A stretch of 64,000 nt of DNA from Cyrtodaria siliqua (lineage: Eukaryota; Mollusca; Bivalvia; Adapedonta; Hiatellidae): NCBI GenBank assembly GCA_037043455.1, contig JAWPHD010010219.1, positions 1 through 64,000 of the forward strand. Direction: 5' to 3'. This document shows positions 1 through 12,738 of the stretch, in pieces. The translations under genes and the position numbers were made by a program. Under the pieces are notes generated by a model. That model had not been told where the DNA came from, did not search any database, and saw only the letters and a list, made by a program, of their open reading frames with translations. Numbering within the stretch: the stretch's first letter is position 1; every line of letters starts with the position of its first letter.

Positions 1-500
1 GTCATAAACTCCACTCAGAGTATGCTGTTTAATCAAGTTATAATGAGTGTAATTGTAAATTTTGAATGCGTTGCTATGCTAACCACCAACTTGAAATAGA
101 ATTTTTTTATATATCGCACAAATACAAACAAAAATGTAGCTTTAATCAAAATGGAAAATATACATTCACCGTTTTGTTTCTATTGGCACTTAATGTTAGT
201 ATTTGCCTGGGTAGAATATAAAAAATAAAGAATAAAAAACCTAAATATTAAGCACAAACAGGAACAAAAAACGATTATCAAGGAGTTTTTGCTCAGTATC
301 CAACTCAAGCTGTTTAATATTATTTCAAGAGGTTTTGTATTAGTCGACAGGTATGCCAAGGGCTATCATTTTACATATTTCATTTATTTTTAAATAAATG
401 TGCTTGTGAATTAATTATTTCCATCGAATATCAAACAAGAGTCCCAAGAGACGAAGGAAATGTTCATCACTTTTTGGAGAGAGAAGAGAGATAGTTTATA
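1..500. other. A+T-rich stretch without recognised gene
   Basis: No open frame, splice-bounded exon or clear repeat was recognised here. The sequence is A+T rich and looks like ordinary non-coding or intronic DNA. Confidence 0.4.
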
Positions 501-503
501 GGT

Positions 504-785
504 TTGTTCGTTCCAAGGCGGTAGCCCTATTGTCAACCCTTTTTGTGTTTGTGACGTGATATGGCTTTATTATTACTATTACCATTCTTATTTGCCATTT
601 TGCGTGTTTTGGGGTTTACTGTTTTCTGTGAAAGCTGCATTTCCTGTTATTTATATTTATTTGAATTGTGTTTATCTGCATTTTTTCAGTACATTTTATG
701 CTATATAATGACGGTCAATTTTGTAGTGGATGGTGACCAATCATTTATTTTCTAAATGGAGACCAATCATTTATTTTCTAAATAG
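504..785 (+). repeat. LINE 3'-UTR relic plus short direct repeat
   Basis: The start matches the motif TTCCAAGGCGGTAGCCCTAT that recurs at 11879-11898 and, inverted, near 35120-35142, so this is a decayed copy of the same LINE 3' region. Within it, at about 735-785, a 26-bp segment built on GACCAATCATTTATTTTCTA is duplicated in tandem. A short open frame here (561-755) is part of the UTR and not a gene. Confidence 0.55.
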
Positions 786-879
786 AAATATCTATAGACA
801 GTACGTCGAAGTCCCGTGCAAATACTGATTTGCATGTAGCTACTAGACGAAAAGATCATTCATATTGTTTATCCCAACT

Positions 880-1180
880 TAGTTAAATGTATGTATTATA
901 TATGCCATAAAGAAATGAACCAACGTTGTATATTGTTATATTTTGATTTGCATGCATCTATAGACCTAAATGCAATACTTAATATTAACCATAATTCAAT
1001 ATTTAATATGTTACTATCATTTGTATTATAGTTTATATGGCTAAAGGGAGGGAGACCAGCATGATATATAAATAAATTTGTCATAACGATTACCATTTAC
1101 AGTTGAACTTGCATTATATATTATATCCATTGCTGTTTTACACATGTAAATCTTGGAATAAAAGAATTTGAATTGAATTG
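880..1180 (+). repeat. Possible LINE 3' end with GAATT tail
   Basis: The stretch ends in GGAATAAAAGAATTTGAATTGAATTG. A polyadenylation-like AATAAA followed by a short repeated tail is the same architecture as the LINE ends at 17183-17203 and 25681-25695. No coding region survives. The assignment rests on the tail alone. Confidence 0.35.
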
Positions 1181-1369
1181 CTAGCATATAGCATTAGAAG
1201 TGAATAAAATATTATAGTGTCTCATTACGAACTGTGATACAGTCAGCACATGCAAAACCAAACATTGCACAATGTTAGTTATCAGCACATGTTATATGTT
1301 ACATTAGTTTGCCCAGAACAGAATTATGTCCTATGTCAAAATAAACATAAATATGCTTTATGTCAAATG

Positions 1370-1480
1370 AAAATGAAATTCCCTGACTTTTCCCTGAGAT
1401 TTGCCAAATTTTAAAAATTAACTAACATTTTTCAAAATTCCCTGACAATTCCCTGCCCTTGAAAAAAAACCTGTGGAACG
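1370..1480. repeat. CCCTGA-type interspersed repeat fragment
   Basis: Contains repeated ATTCCCTGACTTTTCCCTGA and ATTCCCTGACAATTCCCTG segments of low complexity, as in fragments of interspersed repeats. No coding potential. Between this and 2200 two or three copies of an (A/T)ACGTCTG(T/C) motif occur (1490, 1855, 1880), without an assignable element. Confidence 0.35.
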
Positions 1481-2213
1481 GCCAACGTCTGCGTAAAATA
1501 CATTTTCAAACAAACACACGTGTGAGAAAAAATAGTTTTGCTTGGGATTCCATCAATTGATGTGTTATCTCATACAATTACTTTTTTAGTACATCAATCT
1601 AAATAGGACCATTTTCAAGGGCCATGGGACAAAATATTTTCACCCTGACAGTTTAACAAAACACGATTTGTCGGATATATTTAGTAAAATACAACAAAAT
1701 TGGAACGTGTAAGTGTTTTATGAAAGGTGTGGGTATTCGTCATAGTGCGTACTCTTTGCTGTGTGCATGTGAAAATAAACCGTCGTTTATGTGAGGAAAA
1801 GAGGGAAAAAAGTGAACGGTCACCGTCTGTTGAGAATTTCTGATTGGAACGGCAAACGTCTGTTGCTGCAAACAGTCAACGTCTGTTTGACAATCCAATC
1901 TTTTATGAATTATAAGTAAATGTACATGCATTGTTTGGTCATTATCACCTACAACTGATCTAGATGTTTGCATAAATGCAAAAGCAATGCAACTCCAACG
2001 AGACTGCTTATGAATTAAATTGAATTGTTGTTTAACCACACATGGTTTAGGTTATCTCGGGTTACAGGAATCCGGGAACCATGGCACTCTCTTACTATCG
2101 ATATATTCATATAGTTCTTAAACGTACTTTGAGGATATATTCTGATACACGGGACCGCCCGGTCCGACGGACGAGTCTGGGAGAAGCATCTTTCCAAACG
2201 ACACCCTGAAGTA

Positions 2214-2300
2214 ACACAGTGGCGCCAGTGAGACTCGACCCGTGATCAACGGATTCAGAATTCAACGTGCATCCACTGGGTCACAGCAATGGAAAGAGGC
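2214..2300 (-). repeat. tRNA-derived SINE head
   Basis: On the minus strand the segment reads GTGACCCAGTGGATGCACG (A-box-like) followed about 30 bases later by GGGTCGAGTCTC (B-box-like, consensus GGTTCGANTCC). It does not fold into a clean cloverleaf, so it is more likely the polymerase III promoter head of a SINE than a tRNA gene. Confidence 0.45.
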
Positions 2301-2600
2301 AGATTTGTATTTACTGACAAGATTCATACAAAAACCATATACATATCCCTTAAAGGGACAATGTCCGTAACTTTTAGCTTATAAAACATACACTAATTAT
2401 GTTCACGAACATTACACTCTATTGACCTCAGTCCTCCATTGCAGCCAACCCTTTCGTCCCTTTTCAAACATTTTTTAGACTTTTTCAATTTCAGTCTTTT
2501 ATTACAATTGCTTGATATGGTATTGGATATTATTGCATAGTTACTAATTGAAAGCAAGATTTTTTGACGGAATTTAATCACGGTACAATAAAAGAAGAAA

Positions 2601-2705
2601 AACCGCTTCGTTCGTTTGAACCCGCAGCCCGAACTAAACTTACGCAGTAATAATATTGAGCGTAAAGTAGTCGACATCGCTCCCGACTGAGCTAAGCGGG
2701 CTATA
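2601..2705 (-). repeat. tRNA-derived SINE head
   Basis: On the minus strand a near-perfect A box, TTAGCTCAGTCGGGAGCG, lies inside an acceptor-like CCCGC context and is followed by a B-box-like GCGGGTTCAAACGAA. The A-to-B spacing is longer than in a tRNA gene because of extra A+T-rich bases in the middle, so this is a diverged SINE head rather than a functional tRNA. Confidence 0.5.
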
Positions 2706-3149
2706 CATATTACGCAATACATACTGTGTAGAAAATCTAATGCGCTAATGGAAGTTACGTGATCGCAGAAAAGGTAAATAATGTGGGTCCCACAATATTT
2801 ACAAATAATAATTAAAACGTGTTTTCAAACTCCCGAATGTATCACTACATACTTCTTAGGATCTATGCTCATGTTTTCATGTATACATTTCACTGAGTAT
2901 ATTTGGTTATGCTCAATATCTGCTTACTTACGGACAGTGACCCTTTAACATTTCTCCAAAGATCAGAACGTATATAGTTATATTAAACTGGCACCATGCA
3001 TAAACGCATTTATTTCTCTAATAATACACTTTTAACATCCGTTTTACGAATATCTCAAAGAAAATAAACAAAATCTTACGATTTCTGAAATTGTGCCCAA
3101 CCCACTATTTACTATATTTTCAGATGGTGTTGAACGGGAAGCACAGTGG

Positions 3150-3672
3150 TCAATTTACAATGCTCGTATTTTTAACCACGGACAAAGCTCTGGGCAAACT
3201 CTGGCGTTTTTCAATAATGATACAAAGGGTCTTCAAGGTTACCCGCTCATAAAATTCAGAGAGTACATTTTCATCTTAAAATTCTGATTTTTTTTTCCCG
3301 TTCATGTATACCTGCCTCACTCACAACATCCGTTTTTTGTTGTTGTTATTATTACATGCATTTTTAACAATCTGGTTGAATTATTTTAATTGAATTATGT
3401 CATTGAATAGAATAAAAATCATCCAGTCAGATCGATCGTTACAAATACATGTACTAGTTACAATAACAACAACCGGAGGTTGTGAGTGACGCAGACTTTC
3501 TAGAAACGGGGGAAAAACGAAACTCACGATTTTTTGTGTTGAAAGGGTAATCTCTGAACTTTATGAACGAGTAAGCTTGAAGACTATTTGTAGCATTAAA
3601 TGTATTAAACACCACCAGTGTTTGCTCAGAGCTTATTTGTTTGTCCTCGGTAAAATAAAATACGAGCGTTGG
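3150..3672. repeat. Foldback (inverted-repeat) element
   Basis: Sequence at 3150-3355 recurs in inverted orientation at 3463-3672. Both arms read, in the same sense, GCTCGTATTTT, then GGACAAA, then TCTTCAAG, then a CACTCACAAC plus GTTGTTGTTATTATT end. The arms are roughly 70-75% alike and are separated by about 105 bp. This is the form of a foldback DNA transposon or MITE; outer termini and target duplication were not resolved. Confidence 0.55.
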
Positions 3673-4633
3673 AAGAAGCACCGAAAATAGCCTCATGTAA
3701 TTCATTATGATCACTATTGGCTGTTTCACCTGTGTTTGTGGAACATTCGATTTGAGTTTTATCATTCTGATTATGTTATGTAAATACTCGAATTATTATC
3801 CGAGGTAACATCTACTGAGAAACAATTCGGTACAACCCCTTTAAATCGTTTCATTTGGTACCATTTCTTCCCAGTTTTATCGTTTAATTTAAGTGCTCTG
3901 TAAATGATGTCCTCAGAACTATGATACTACAAAGGTGGTTAATGACACTTGCAAATGCAACAAAGGTAGCTGCACAAGTAGTATCTATATGTCGACATGG
4001 TTCTCTGAGCAAATGGAATATCCACGTTAGAATTCGTAAATAATCCGTTGAATTTTTTATTGATCAAAAGACGTTCACCGTTTCACCGTAAATGACGATT
4101 TATACCATCAATACCTGTATTTTAACCACTCTACTTTTGTATTATTAACTACTTAATATCTGCCGTGGTTTGCAGAAAACTGCACGCATCATATGGCAAA
4201 AACAAGGCCAATATGGAGAGAAACTCGACCAATATTAAAAAACTCGGCCAATATGAAATTCAAGCAATCCGATTGGATAAACCAACACGGCCAATATGAC
4301 CAAGGCTTTGTTTTCTTTAAGGACGCCATTTTGAAGAGAAAAAAACACAACGTCGCAGCTATGTTCGCCTATGTAATGTAGACAAACAAAATAATTAAGG
4401 TTTGATTATTTGTAAATTCGGTTACATCGACTTCGCTGAAATATAGCTATTATCACGTTCGTGTGTGATTATTCAACGCGCCATCGAGCGCTAACAGTGG
4501 AAGATTTATTTGAATCAGATACTTGTTATTAATTGTTATATTGAACATATACCTCTATTTTTTCTTACCTGTAAATGATATTTAAAACATAGGAATAAAG
4601 AGAGACGTTAAGTAGTTAATTAATAAAAATGTC

Positions 4634-4740
4634 ATTAATTAAGTTGTTTCGTATTGGCCCAGTTATTTGTCCTCGGACTGTGGGCCAATATGACAGTCCT
4701 TGGACCAATAACTGGGCGAGTATGAAACGACTTAATTAAT
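4634..4740. repeat. Perfect-like hairpin, 48-bp arms
   Basis: Arms 4634-4681 and 4693-4740 are inverted copies (start ATTAATTAAGTTGTTTCGTA, ends in its complement) with an 11-base loop and only a few mismatches. The repeated motif GGCCAATATGA also occurs upstream at 4205-4300. It is probably the centre of a palindromic MITE. Confidence 0.6.
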
Positions 4741-4773
4741 AACAGCATAATATCGTATTACTGTGATCATGTT

Positions 4774-7700
4774 TTAATAGTGGGGCAGATTGGTGAAAAA
4801 ATGTGCATTGTTTGACAAAAGCACCAAACTTTGCACATAGCTAGACATTACCATACTGAAAACAATTGGCTATGGACCCACGCCAGATTTTTTAAAATTG
4901 CCGCCATTTTCAAAATGGCCGCCAAATACATAATAAATACTCAGTTGAACCTATATGTATCGGGTTTTAACAACATATATTATGGCAATTACAACAAATT
5001 CCGGAAAATGATAGACAAAGGGTCTTGAATAACAATCTGGGTATATTTAAGTTCAAAATGGCTACCGTTTTCAAAAATGGCCGCCAAAACATGTTGAAAA
5101 TAGTCAAAAGTGTAATTCGTTTAATAGTTTTTTGTAAGAAAGTAGTTAATATGTTGAATTTGTTCACTCAGTTTTCTTTGCATAGTATTTGTTTGTTAAT
5201 ATTGCAATAAAAAGTTATTCAGATGCACCCTATGGTTAATGTGTTAAGGGATTTACACGTTTAAATCAAATTTCACTTCGGATTGACTCTATGTTTTCTC
5301 CAGCCTTTGGAATTTCTGAAGGGTACTAAACTAATTTTCTTATCAGAAACTGTCGGTTCAATATAAAATATATTTATAAATCCCTAAAATACATTGACTT
5401 GGTAAACGTTATTTACAAGACAAAACAAGTAAACAAAACTTAAACGCGAAGACATTTTATGCTAACGTGTTAACTACGTCTAAACTATATAGTTGCCGAG
5501 CAGAAACAATGAAATTTGCCTGAAACAAAATGTGAAGATCATAATGGCATTTGGCCTTGTATTTAAAATGAAGGCATTAGAACAATCTGAGACTTGTTTG
5601 AGGACTATATTTGGACCAGTACCCTTATGTCAATTACAACATTGCAGATTCCTTTCTGAAATAAACACATGCTTCAGGGAATGCTCATCACGTGATTACC
5701 ATACTTATGGTAAACCAGGCTTACAGTTATTTGAAGTGTGAGGAAAGCATGTCTTAGGCCATTGGGTATTGCGCATGACGATCATAAAAAGCAACCAAAA
5801 GTTCGCAATTGCAGTACTGTTCAGTGACACTTTAAATCTTAAAATGAGTCATCTCTGTGTGAGACAAACTTCATTCTTGTTGTCTCATCAATACCCAATG
5901 AACTAGCTCACAAGCAGAAATATAAGATTGTGAAAGAAGATGAAGGTGCAGTAGGTGCTGTAAACACATCGCAGCATCCACATTGAATGATATCTGAACC
6001 AGATATGGTCTGAGTTATCTGTTAATTTCAGTTATTGCAATAATTCATCGGGCGATGCATATGAAATGACTCGGATCTTTTCCATAATGAACAAGTTAGA
6101 AATGTTCATAAGACAGTTTGAGTGACACAGTAGAGGAATTAGAAAATATATTTAAGGACAATATTGAGGATGTACTGGTTATTTGACTTACATTACACAG
6201 ACGACTCTTGTGTGAAAGAAATTGCTCAACAAATAGGTAAATTATGTCATGCAAAGCATGACACATTCATGACACGTTTGTAACAGAGCTTATAGATGAC
6301 ATAACCAAGTCTGTCTTTAAACAGATAAACCAGAACATGTTTTCTTTCCTCAGTGGTCACCAACTTACAACAGATTCTATAACTTGCTTTCTCTTCTCGC
6401 ATATATATGTATCATATTAAGTTCGGATTAACGGCGGATTAGAGTTTCTCACCAGCCTTTTCTAACTTTGGAAAACGTTTTTGGATTTAATCAGATTATA
6501 CGAGCTGCCTTAAAATGCTTTTTAATGCTTGCAAAACATTCGTAAGTATGATTAGCAAGTTCTTTTATACATTGTTGAATGTCACTTGCAGAAGTTTTAG
6601 AAGGTCACGTGACGGCCATCATGCAAAACGAAATCAGAGCTCTGGTTAACTGGCATAGCAATCGGTTGCGAAAGAAGAGAAACTAAAAACACGTTCAGCT
6701 AAACAGAGATGAAGATATGCCTTGTATCAGACAACGAGCATCTGAGACTGATATCGATCATTTCACTAAGATGATACGATACAATGCGTGTGTTGCATGT
6801 GGCATATGCCAAACAATACTTCATTAAACTTATGCTATATACATACAGTAGACACAGACGTTGTAGTACATGTAATAGCAATGGTACTGTACATACAGTT
6901 AGATGAGCTACGGGTTAGTTTTAGGATCTAGGAATCACTTTAGGTTCTTCGTTGCACACTGTATTGCCTATTCATTAGTTCATATAAACCAAGACGAATA
7001 GTTGCTTTTCACACTTACTAGATGTAATGAAATATCTTCAGAGGTAAAACCTGTGCATGGAAAAACTGGAAATACTATGTTGAGGTTGCACAAGCTTTCC
7101 AATTCCAAAAGTTGAGCTTGCTGGAAAATATGTGACAAGAGGGAGTTTGACTGTTCATGGCGCAAAGAATTGTTGACATTCAATGGTTCCTAGATACAAC
7201 AAGTCGTCACCAATTGCTATAGCTCTTTTCAAGCACACCTGCCGAGTTGTTTAACAGGTTGTAATTGGACATTGCTGGAGACATGGCCTTTAGGTTCACC
7301 TGCCTACATCCGGTGACTGTGGTTGGAAAGGATGTGTTGAAGCCTTTCTCGATAACACTACCACAGGCATTAAGAGCGTTTGCAAGGGCCTTATTAAATG
7401 TAGATGTCAAAGAGACAAGTGTGTTGCAAACGATGTGTGAAAGCAGGAATGATGTATACAGTCTTTTAAAAATGGGACGTTGGGTACTGTGACTGTGATT
7501 AAGAAAAAGTGTACCATTCAGATCATAGATCAATAAGATTAGATTAAATGTAATGTTAGCTCTCATATTGAAAATTTTCAAATGATATGACCATTTATTA
7601 CATTTGAGTTTGTGTATATAACAAACTTCTTTTTGATTTTTTTTCTGATACTGTCTTGTTAATATTGTTTATTAAATCAACAAATGTAATTTAAGATCGT

Positions 7701-8604
7701 AATTAAATCTATTTCCGATAAATCGGAAATGAAGTTTTTTTATAACCTGCGGCGTCCCGTTTTGCTACTTCATATGCATGTTTTAAAATCAGTTTTAGTA
7801 ATTATGTAAATAGTTCAAAGCAAATTAGTTTTACATATTGCTCATTGGGGAATATATTGCACCAATGATATATTAAAACTTGTAATAGAATAACCACAAA
7901 CAATTAAAATATTCTGCATTGTATTTAAGTATATATGCAAGAAGTTTTAAAGTCAAATTGAAATTGGAATAATCTGGACTTGATAAATAATTCAAGATTG
8001 TTGTGTGTCCCTTTAATAGTGTTTTACCAAGTCACTGGATGTATACTTGCGAGTTATTATAAACTAAAAGCCGCTAATAAATATGAGACTGAAACTTAAA
8101 AACACTTCAGAAATGCTTTCGGCTAAAGAAAACTAAGACAAACTAGTCTCAGAGTTGGCATAGTATGTATACATGTCTAAAACCCCTACCACTGAAGTAT
8201 AGGGGTGTATCTGACAACTATTTATTAAAGTATAGACATACACATAAATATATCAAAACAACATCTTTGTAAAACATATCAACATTTTGAATGCTTTCTA
8301 AAAAAAAAAAATGGTGACCATTTTGAAGAAAACAATGACAAATTATACTGCATATTTTATTTTTTATTGTCTATCAATGTCCTGAGTTTAGTGTATTTAC
8401 AATGACAAGTTTTGATGAAACCAATTAAGTACGGGCTTCATTAATTCTTTATGGAATATTTGGCGGCCATTTTCCAAAATCTAATGTGGGTCCATAGCCA
8501 AAAATGTTTAGTAGAGTATTGTCTAGCTATGTGTCAAGTTTGGTGCTTTTGTCACAAAATGCACAATTTTACCAATATATGTAACCAATCTGCCCCACTA
8601 TTAA
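4774..8604. mobile_element. 3.8 kb TTAA-target DNA transposon with ~330-bp TIRs
   Basis: The element runs 4778-8600 and is flanked by TTAA on both sides (4774-4777 and 8601-8604). Its ends are exact inverted copies, TAGTGGGGCAGATTGGT on the left and ACCAATCTGCCCCACTA on the right. Inverted homology continues inward for about 330 bp with AATGGCCGCCAAA motifs in both arms. A TTAA duplication is characteristic of the piggyBac and Kolobok superfamilies; the termini lack the CCC start of classical piggyBac. The interior holds only short broken frames (5493-5741, 7265-7492), with no recognisable transposase or THAP domain, so it looks like a decayed autonomous copy or a non-autonomous relative. Confidence 0.75.
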
Positions 8605-9320
8605 ATGGCGATTGCTGATTTGCTAAAAATACATTGTATAAGCTTTTTAAGCAATATTTTGAACGAAAAAAGTCTTCACACGTAAAAAAGACGACGTTAA
8701 AGTATATTTTTGAAAAAGTATGCAAGCAACGTAAATAATTAAAAACGTAACATAAAAGACAAATTTACCGTGGATGTTTTACACTCAGTGTCAGGATACT
8801 TGTCTTTCAAATACATTTCTGGGTGTTTTAAAACAAGAACTGTTAAACGACACACGTTTTTAACAGACGATGACCGTTCCACAAACAGACATTGATGCAA
8901 TGTTATCGAGTCGGTTGTCCCGTGTGTTACCGTTTTCCCTGGTGAAATGATTTTTAAAAAAAAGGACCAATTCGACCACTGGTGTTCCTTCTTCCGTCAA
9001 ACTTGTTTATTTTTATATACCCATTATATTTGTGAAAAGATCTACATTCTCATATAGAAACAAGAAATATCTTTAATTGTTGTCATGAAGTGAAATAATT
9101 TCAATAGCGAAATGTACGGTAGAAAGTAGAGCAATATAATGTTTTCTATCGGTATTCATATAAAAGTTGACACGGCAGTGCCAATGTGGAGAAATTGAAC
9201 AAAACAGGTTAGTGCCTTAAATTACGGAAGGCCATTGTTAAAATATTGAAAGGGCCATAATCCTGAACACAAGAGGCCCACGAGGGCATAAATCGGTATA
9301 TTGGCAAAATTTACGCTGTT

Positions 9321-9905
9321 AGATGATGCTACATGCAAAATATCAAAGCTCTAACCTTGTGGTTTCAAAAAAGAAGATTTTTAAATGTATTTCCTAATAT
9401 AAATGTAAAACTTTTGACCCCCAGTGAGGGGCTTATTCTGACCCCAGGGTCACCATTTGTACAACTTGGTAAAGGACCATTATATGATGCTACATGCAAA
9501 ATATCAAAGCTGTAACCCTTGTGGTTTCAGAGGAGAAGAGTTTAAATGTATTGTCTCTATATTACTATGTAAATTGGTTGAACACCCCCACCCACCCTTC
9601 GGGTGGGGCTAATTCTGCCCCCAGTGTCACCATTTGTACAAACTTGGTAAAGGACCACTAGATGTTGCTACATGCAAAATATAACAAAGCTGTAGCCCGT
9701 GTGGTTTCAGGGAAGAATATTTTTAAATGAATTTTCTCAATATTACTATGAAAAACGTTTGATCACACCCTCCCCTCCCCGGGTTGGGGCTAATTCTGAT
9801 ACCAAGGTTACCATTTGTAAAAACTTGGTAAAGTACCACTAGATATTACAACATGCAAAATATCAAAGCTGTAGCCCTTGTGGTTTCAGAAAAGAATATT
9901 TTGGT
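9321..9905. repeat. Tandem array, ~175-bp unit
   Basis: Four successive copies begin with ATGCTACATGCAAAATATCA (9329, 9485, 9664 and 9848 approximately) and contain CCTTGTGGTTTCAG and CACCATTTGTACAA. The unit is about 175 bp and diverged. Short frames such as 9333-9515 are by-products of the repeat. Confidence 0.7.
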
Positions 9906-10215
9906 CACCTTTTCTAGTCTAAAAAGTTGACATTCACTCCTTCCATCGGCCGATTGTTCTTCTTGGCTGAAAATCACATCCGGGCACCTTGAAAAATCAA
10001 GTGACTAAGAAATCACGGCGATATGTAATTTTTAATAGGGTTTCATTACCAGTTACCATGTAAAATTAACGCACTTTGCAAGAAAACAGAATAATTTATT
10101 TGCAATTTCAGCATTTCTATTCCTTTCTTCATCTTTTCCGGCCACGATTCAAGTACAGCGTAACAAATCACCTAACGATATACCATTTATCAACAACTAA
10201 ACTCTATAAACAAAT

Positions 10216-12045
10216 CTACTAGTTTCCTTTGGCCTTGTCAGACAAATGTAGCCAATCAGAATTCAGTTTAATAAGTTTAATAAACACTGTAGGCTTTCAT
10301 AATTTCTGTATCGCTTTCAACTCGAGTTTTGATAGGCTTAATTTAAGGACTCTTCTGCGACAAGGACTATCACAACCTGACTTCTATGGTGATGTGATTT
10401 ATAAACTTCGTAAGATTCTTGGCCATGATCACTTTATACTATCTTTGTTAAAATTGTTAAAAAGTTTATCAAAAGAGGTTATGACCCTATTATATTGCAA
10501 CGTACTGCATGCTTGGTGGTGGACCCTTTTACAGTTCGCCACTATGTTTTCCTCGTTAAGGGTGCCCACTGCTGAGGTTTTGGATTTTTGCACTTCCGGA
10601 AATTTACATTTGTTATATTTCAAAAATTATAATAAAACTGGCAAAAATAATTATACAGAAACAAACTTATGCCCAATAGGGATATTTTAGTGCAAAAAAA
10701 AAAAAAAAAAATAGAATTTTTTTTTGACCTCACATGTTGTGCCCAAAATTGACAATTTTTAACATAAGCCAAAATGGGGGGTAGGGGTACAAAAGATGGT
10801 ATTTCTCAAAAACCATTTAAGATATTCACTTAATTTAAACTTTATTACAAAGACATGTGTTAGCATATACAGAGACAGGAATAAAAAGTATTTTCCTATT
10901 ATTTGTTACAGACCTATGCCGTTATATGGCAGAGCTCGTCGAAATCTAAAAAAGCACATTTTTTTCTCAGTTTTTATTGAATATCTTTCTTATATGCACA
11001 CCGACCCCCAATTTTTATTTTTTCATTCTGATACTCAGGTCTTGTATATATTGTAGACAAAATATCTCAAAAAGTTATCTGTTCCTTTATCATGAAAATG
11101 TATGGATCACAAATTTAAAAATGCAATTTATAGTAAACTGGGTGGGGTAATGACAAGGAATGTACTAATTTTTCAGATGGTGATAAAAATACCCCAACCC
11201 TTAATTGTTCGTCCTAAAGTATGATCTATTACATTAAAAAAGACGGAAAATCGATACCTGTTCTGCAAACCACACTACACACATGTAAGTTGCCATACAC
11301 AATTTGCAGCTGATTCAAAATTTAAAACCGCACTGTGAGAGTGTATTACTAAAGATTAATTTTGCGAAAAAGTTAAATCACCGACCCATCATTATTTTTC
11401 CAGAAACTAACTAGTAATATGTTAGTCTTCATAAAAAACAGGGAAATTAAAAATTCTTACTGTTCTGATATTCACCAGAGGGCACCCTTAAGTGTACGAT
11501 GACCGGACAGGCTTTAGAACCTATGATGACGCCTACCTAAAACCTAATGGTACGGTGGCGTTTGATGTTTGTCTATGATCTTTCTTGTTGTGCCCTTAAT
11601 GGTTTATTCTCTTGTTGCTCTGGCTTCTGCCAAGTCATTGAGTACCTTCATTGTGGCTTTCTAGGCTATTGTTTTGTGTATTATATTTACACGAGCATAT
11701 TTGTGTTATACTTATATTGCCTATAGTGTTGCTACCTTGTTGGTTAGAGATTAGATCATGGCGGGGATTTCTTTATTTACCCTGTCCTGTTTTAATGGGA
11801 TGACAGTAGGGTAAGTGTGATGTTTGGTGCACCCTAGAAGCGGTTTAAACCCCCAGTGGCCTACTTTGCCACTGACCGTTCCAAGGCGGTAGCCCTATTG
11901 TCAACACTTTTGTGTTTGTGATGTCGTTTGCATTGAATATTACTTTTGCCTTCTTGTTTGTTTGTCTGCGTGTTTGTTTCTGTGTTGTGTGGTTGACTGT
12001 CCTCCTTGAATGCTACTTTCCCTGTCCGATCTTTTTATATTTCTT
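10216..12045 (+). mobile_element. LINE 3' relic interrupted by a TTAA MITE
   Basis: From 10216 to 10559 and again from 11488 to about 12040 the sequence matches the inverted LINE copy at 34989-35726. It covers the C-terminal end of the ORF, with peptide motifs such as YKLRKILGH and the start of DPxxLQ, then the 3' UTR ending CCGATCTTTTTATA. The two parts are contiguous in the paralogue and are separated here by the 928-bp element at 10560-11487. The frame has stops and starts with TTG, so it is a dead 5'-truncated copy. Confidence 0.75.
10556..11491. mobile_element. 928-bp TTAA MITE (piggyBac-like, non-autonomous)
   Basis: The element spans 10560-11487. It is bounded by TTAA at 10556-10559 and 11488-11491. 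Its termini are GGGTGCCCACTGCTGA and, inverted, GGGTGCCCTCTGGTGAA, giving imperfect TIRs of about 15 bp. The uninterrupted paralogue near 35543 reads CCTCTTTAATTGTACG where this copy has CCTCGTTAA, the element, then TTAAGTGTACG, so the empty site is visible in the same window. No transposase frame is present inside; poly-A and low-complexity tracts occur at 10694-10712. Confidence 0.85.
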
Positions 12046-12396
12046 TACACAGACCTTCAATCTTTAGTAACGGTGGCCATATTTGTTCACAAAACGGTTA
12101 TCATAATTATTGGACCATTGGTTTAATGGACCATTGGTTCATGAGAAGTTACTTTAAAGATTGTTTTGTCTTTCGTAAAAGCGGTCATACTTATTTAAAG
12201 CTACAGAGTCTCTATGTCAATCGATTTCTTCTTTGTAGGCGTGTCTTGATTTGTAACTTCATGTTCACCAGCTCATGTCGAAATCGGGTATTTAAGCGGG
12301 CAAATATAGTGCAGAAATTATTAACTGTATATACATCGACTAGTGCACATCGTACCTATACACAGGTAACAGTATTTCTTCACAGATTTTTTTTTT

Positions 12397-12471
12397 AGCC
12401 TCTTTTGGGGCTCGAACACAGGACCTTCTGATTTCAAGTCCGGCACTCTATCCACTGCACTATAACGCTAA
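12397..12471 (-). repeat. tRNA-like SINE head (Ser-like)
   Basis: On the minus strand the segment reads TAGTGCAGTGGATAGAGTG, then GACTTGAAATC with a TGA anticodon-like triplet, then GTGTTCGAGCCCC (B box). A tRNA-Ser would need a long variable arm, which is missing, and the acceptor arms do not pair. It is therefore called a SINE or tRNA pseudogene. Confidence 0.5.
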
Positions 12472-12738
12472 TTGTGAAAATAGTATAATAACTACCATTT
12501 ATTATGAGGCAAAATAACTTAACATATTTGAACACAACTCAAGATGGATCAATAAATATGTAGTCATATTGTCGCACGTGTAAATTAACATTGCCTTTGT
12601 AATACTGTATGTAATCCAAAAAAATCGCCTCAAAACAACCATATCTCGACTTGTTATTTCGCTTGATGAGTTTGTGTGCGCGCGCTTGTTATTATGTAAT
12701 GCCTATCTACTGTTAAAAGGGCTACTACATACCAATAA

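Noticed and set aside
2601..2705. tRNA gene on the minus strand
   Set aside because: A near-perfect A box but too long a distance to the B box and no cloverleaf.
5493..7581. Transposase inside the 3.8 kb TTAA element
   Set aside because: Frames at 5493-5741, 7207-7581 and 7265-7492 were read in full; no DDE, THAP or zinc-finger motif was found, so only a decayed interior is claimed.
12397..12471. tRNA-Ser gene
   Set aside because: Box A and box B are recognisable, but there is no long variable arm and no pairing acceptor stem, so it is a SINE head or pseudogene.
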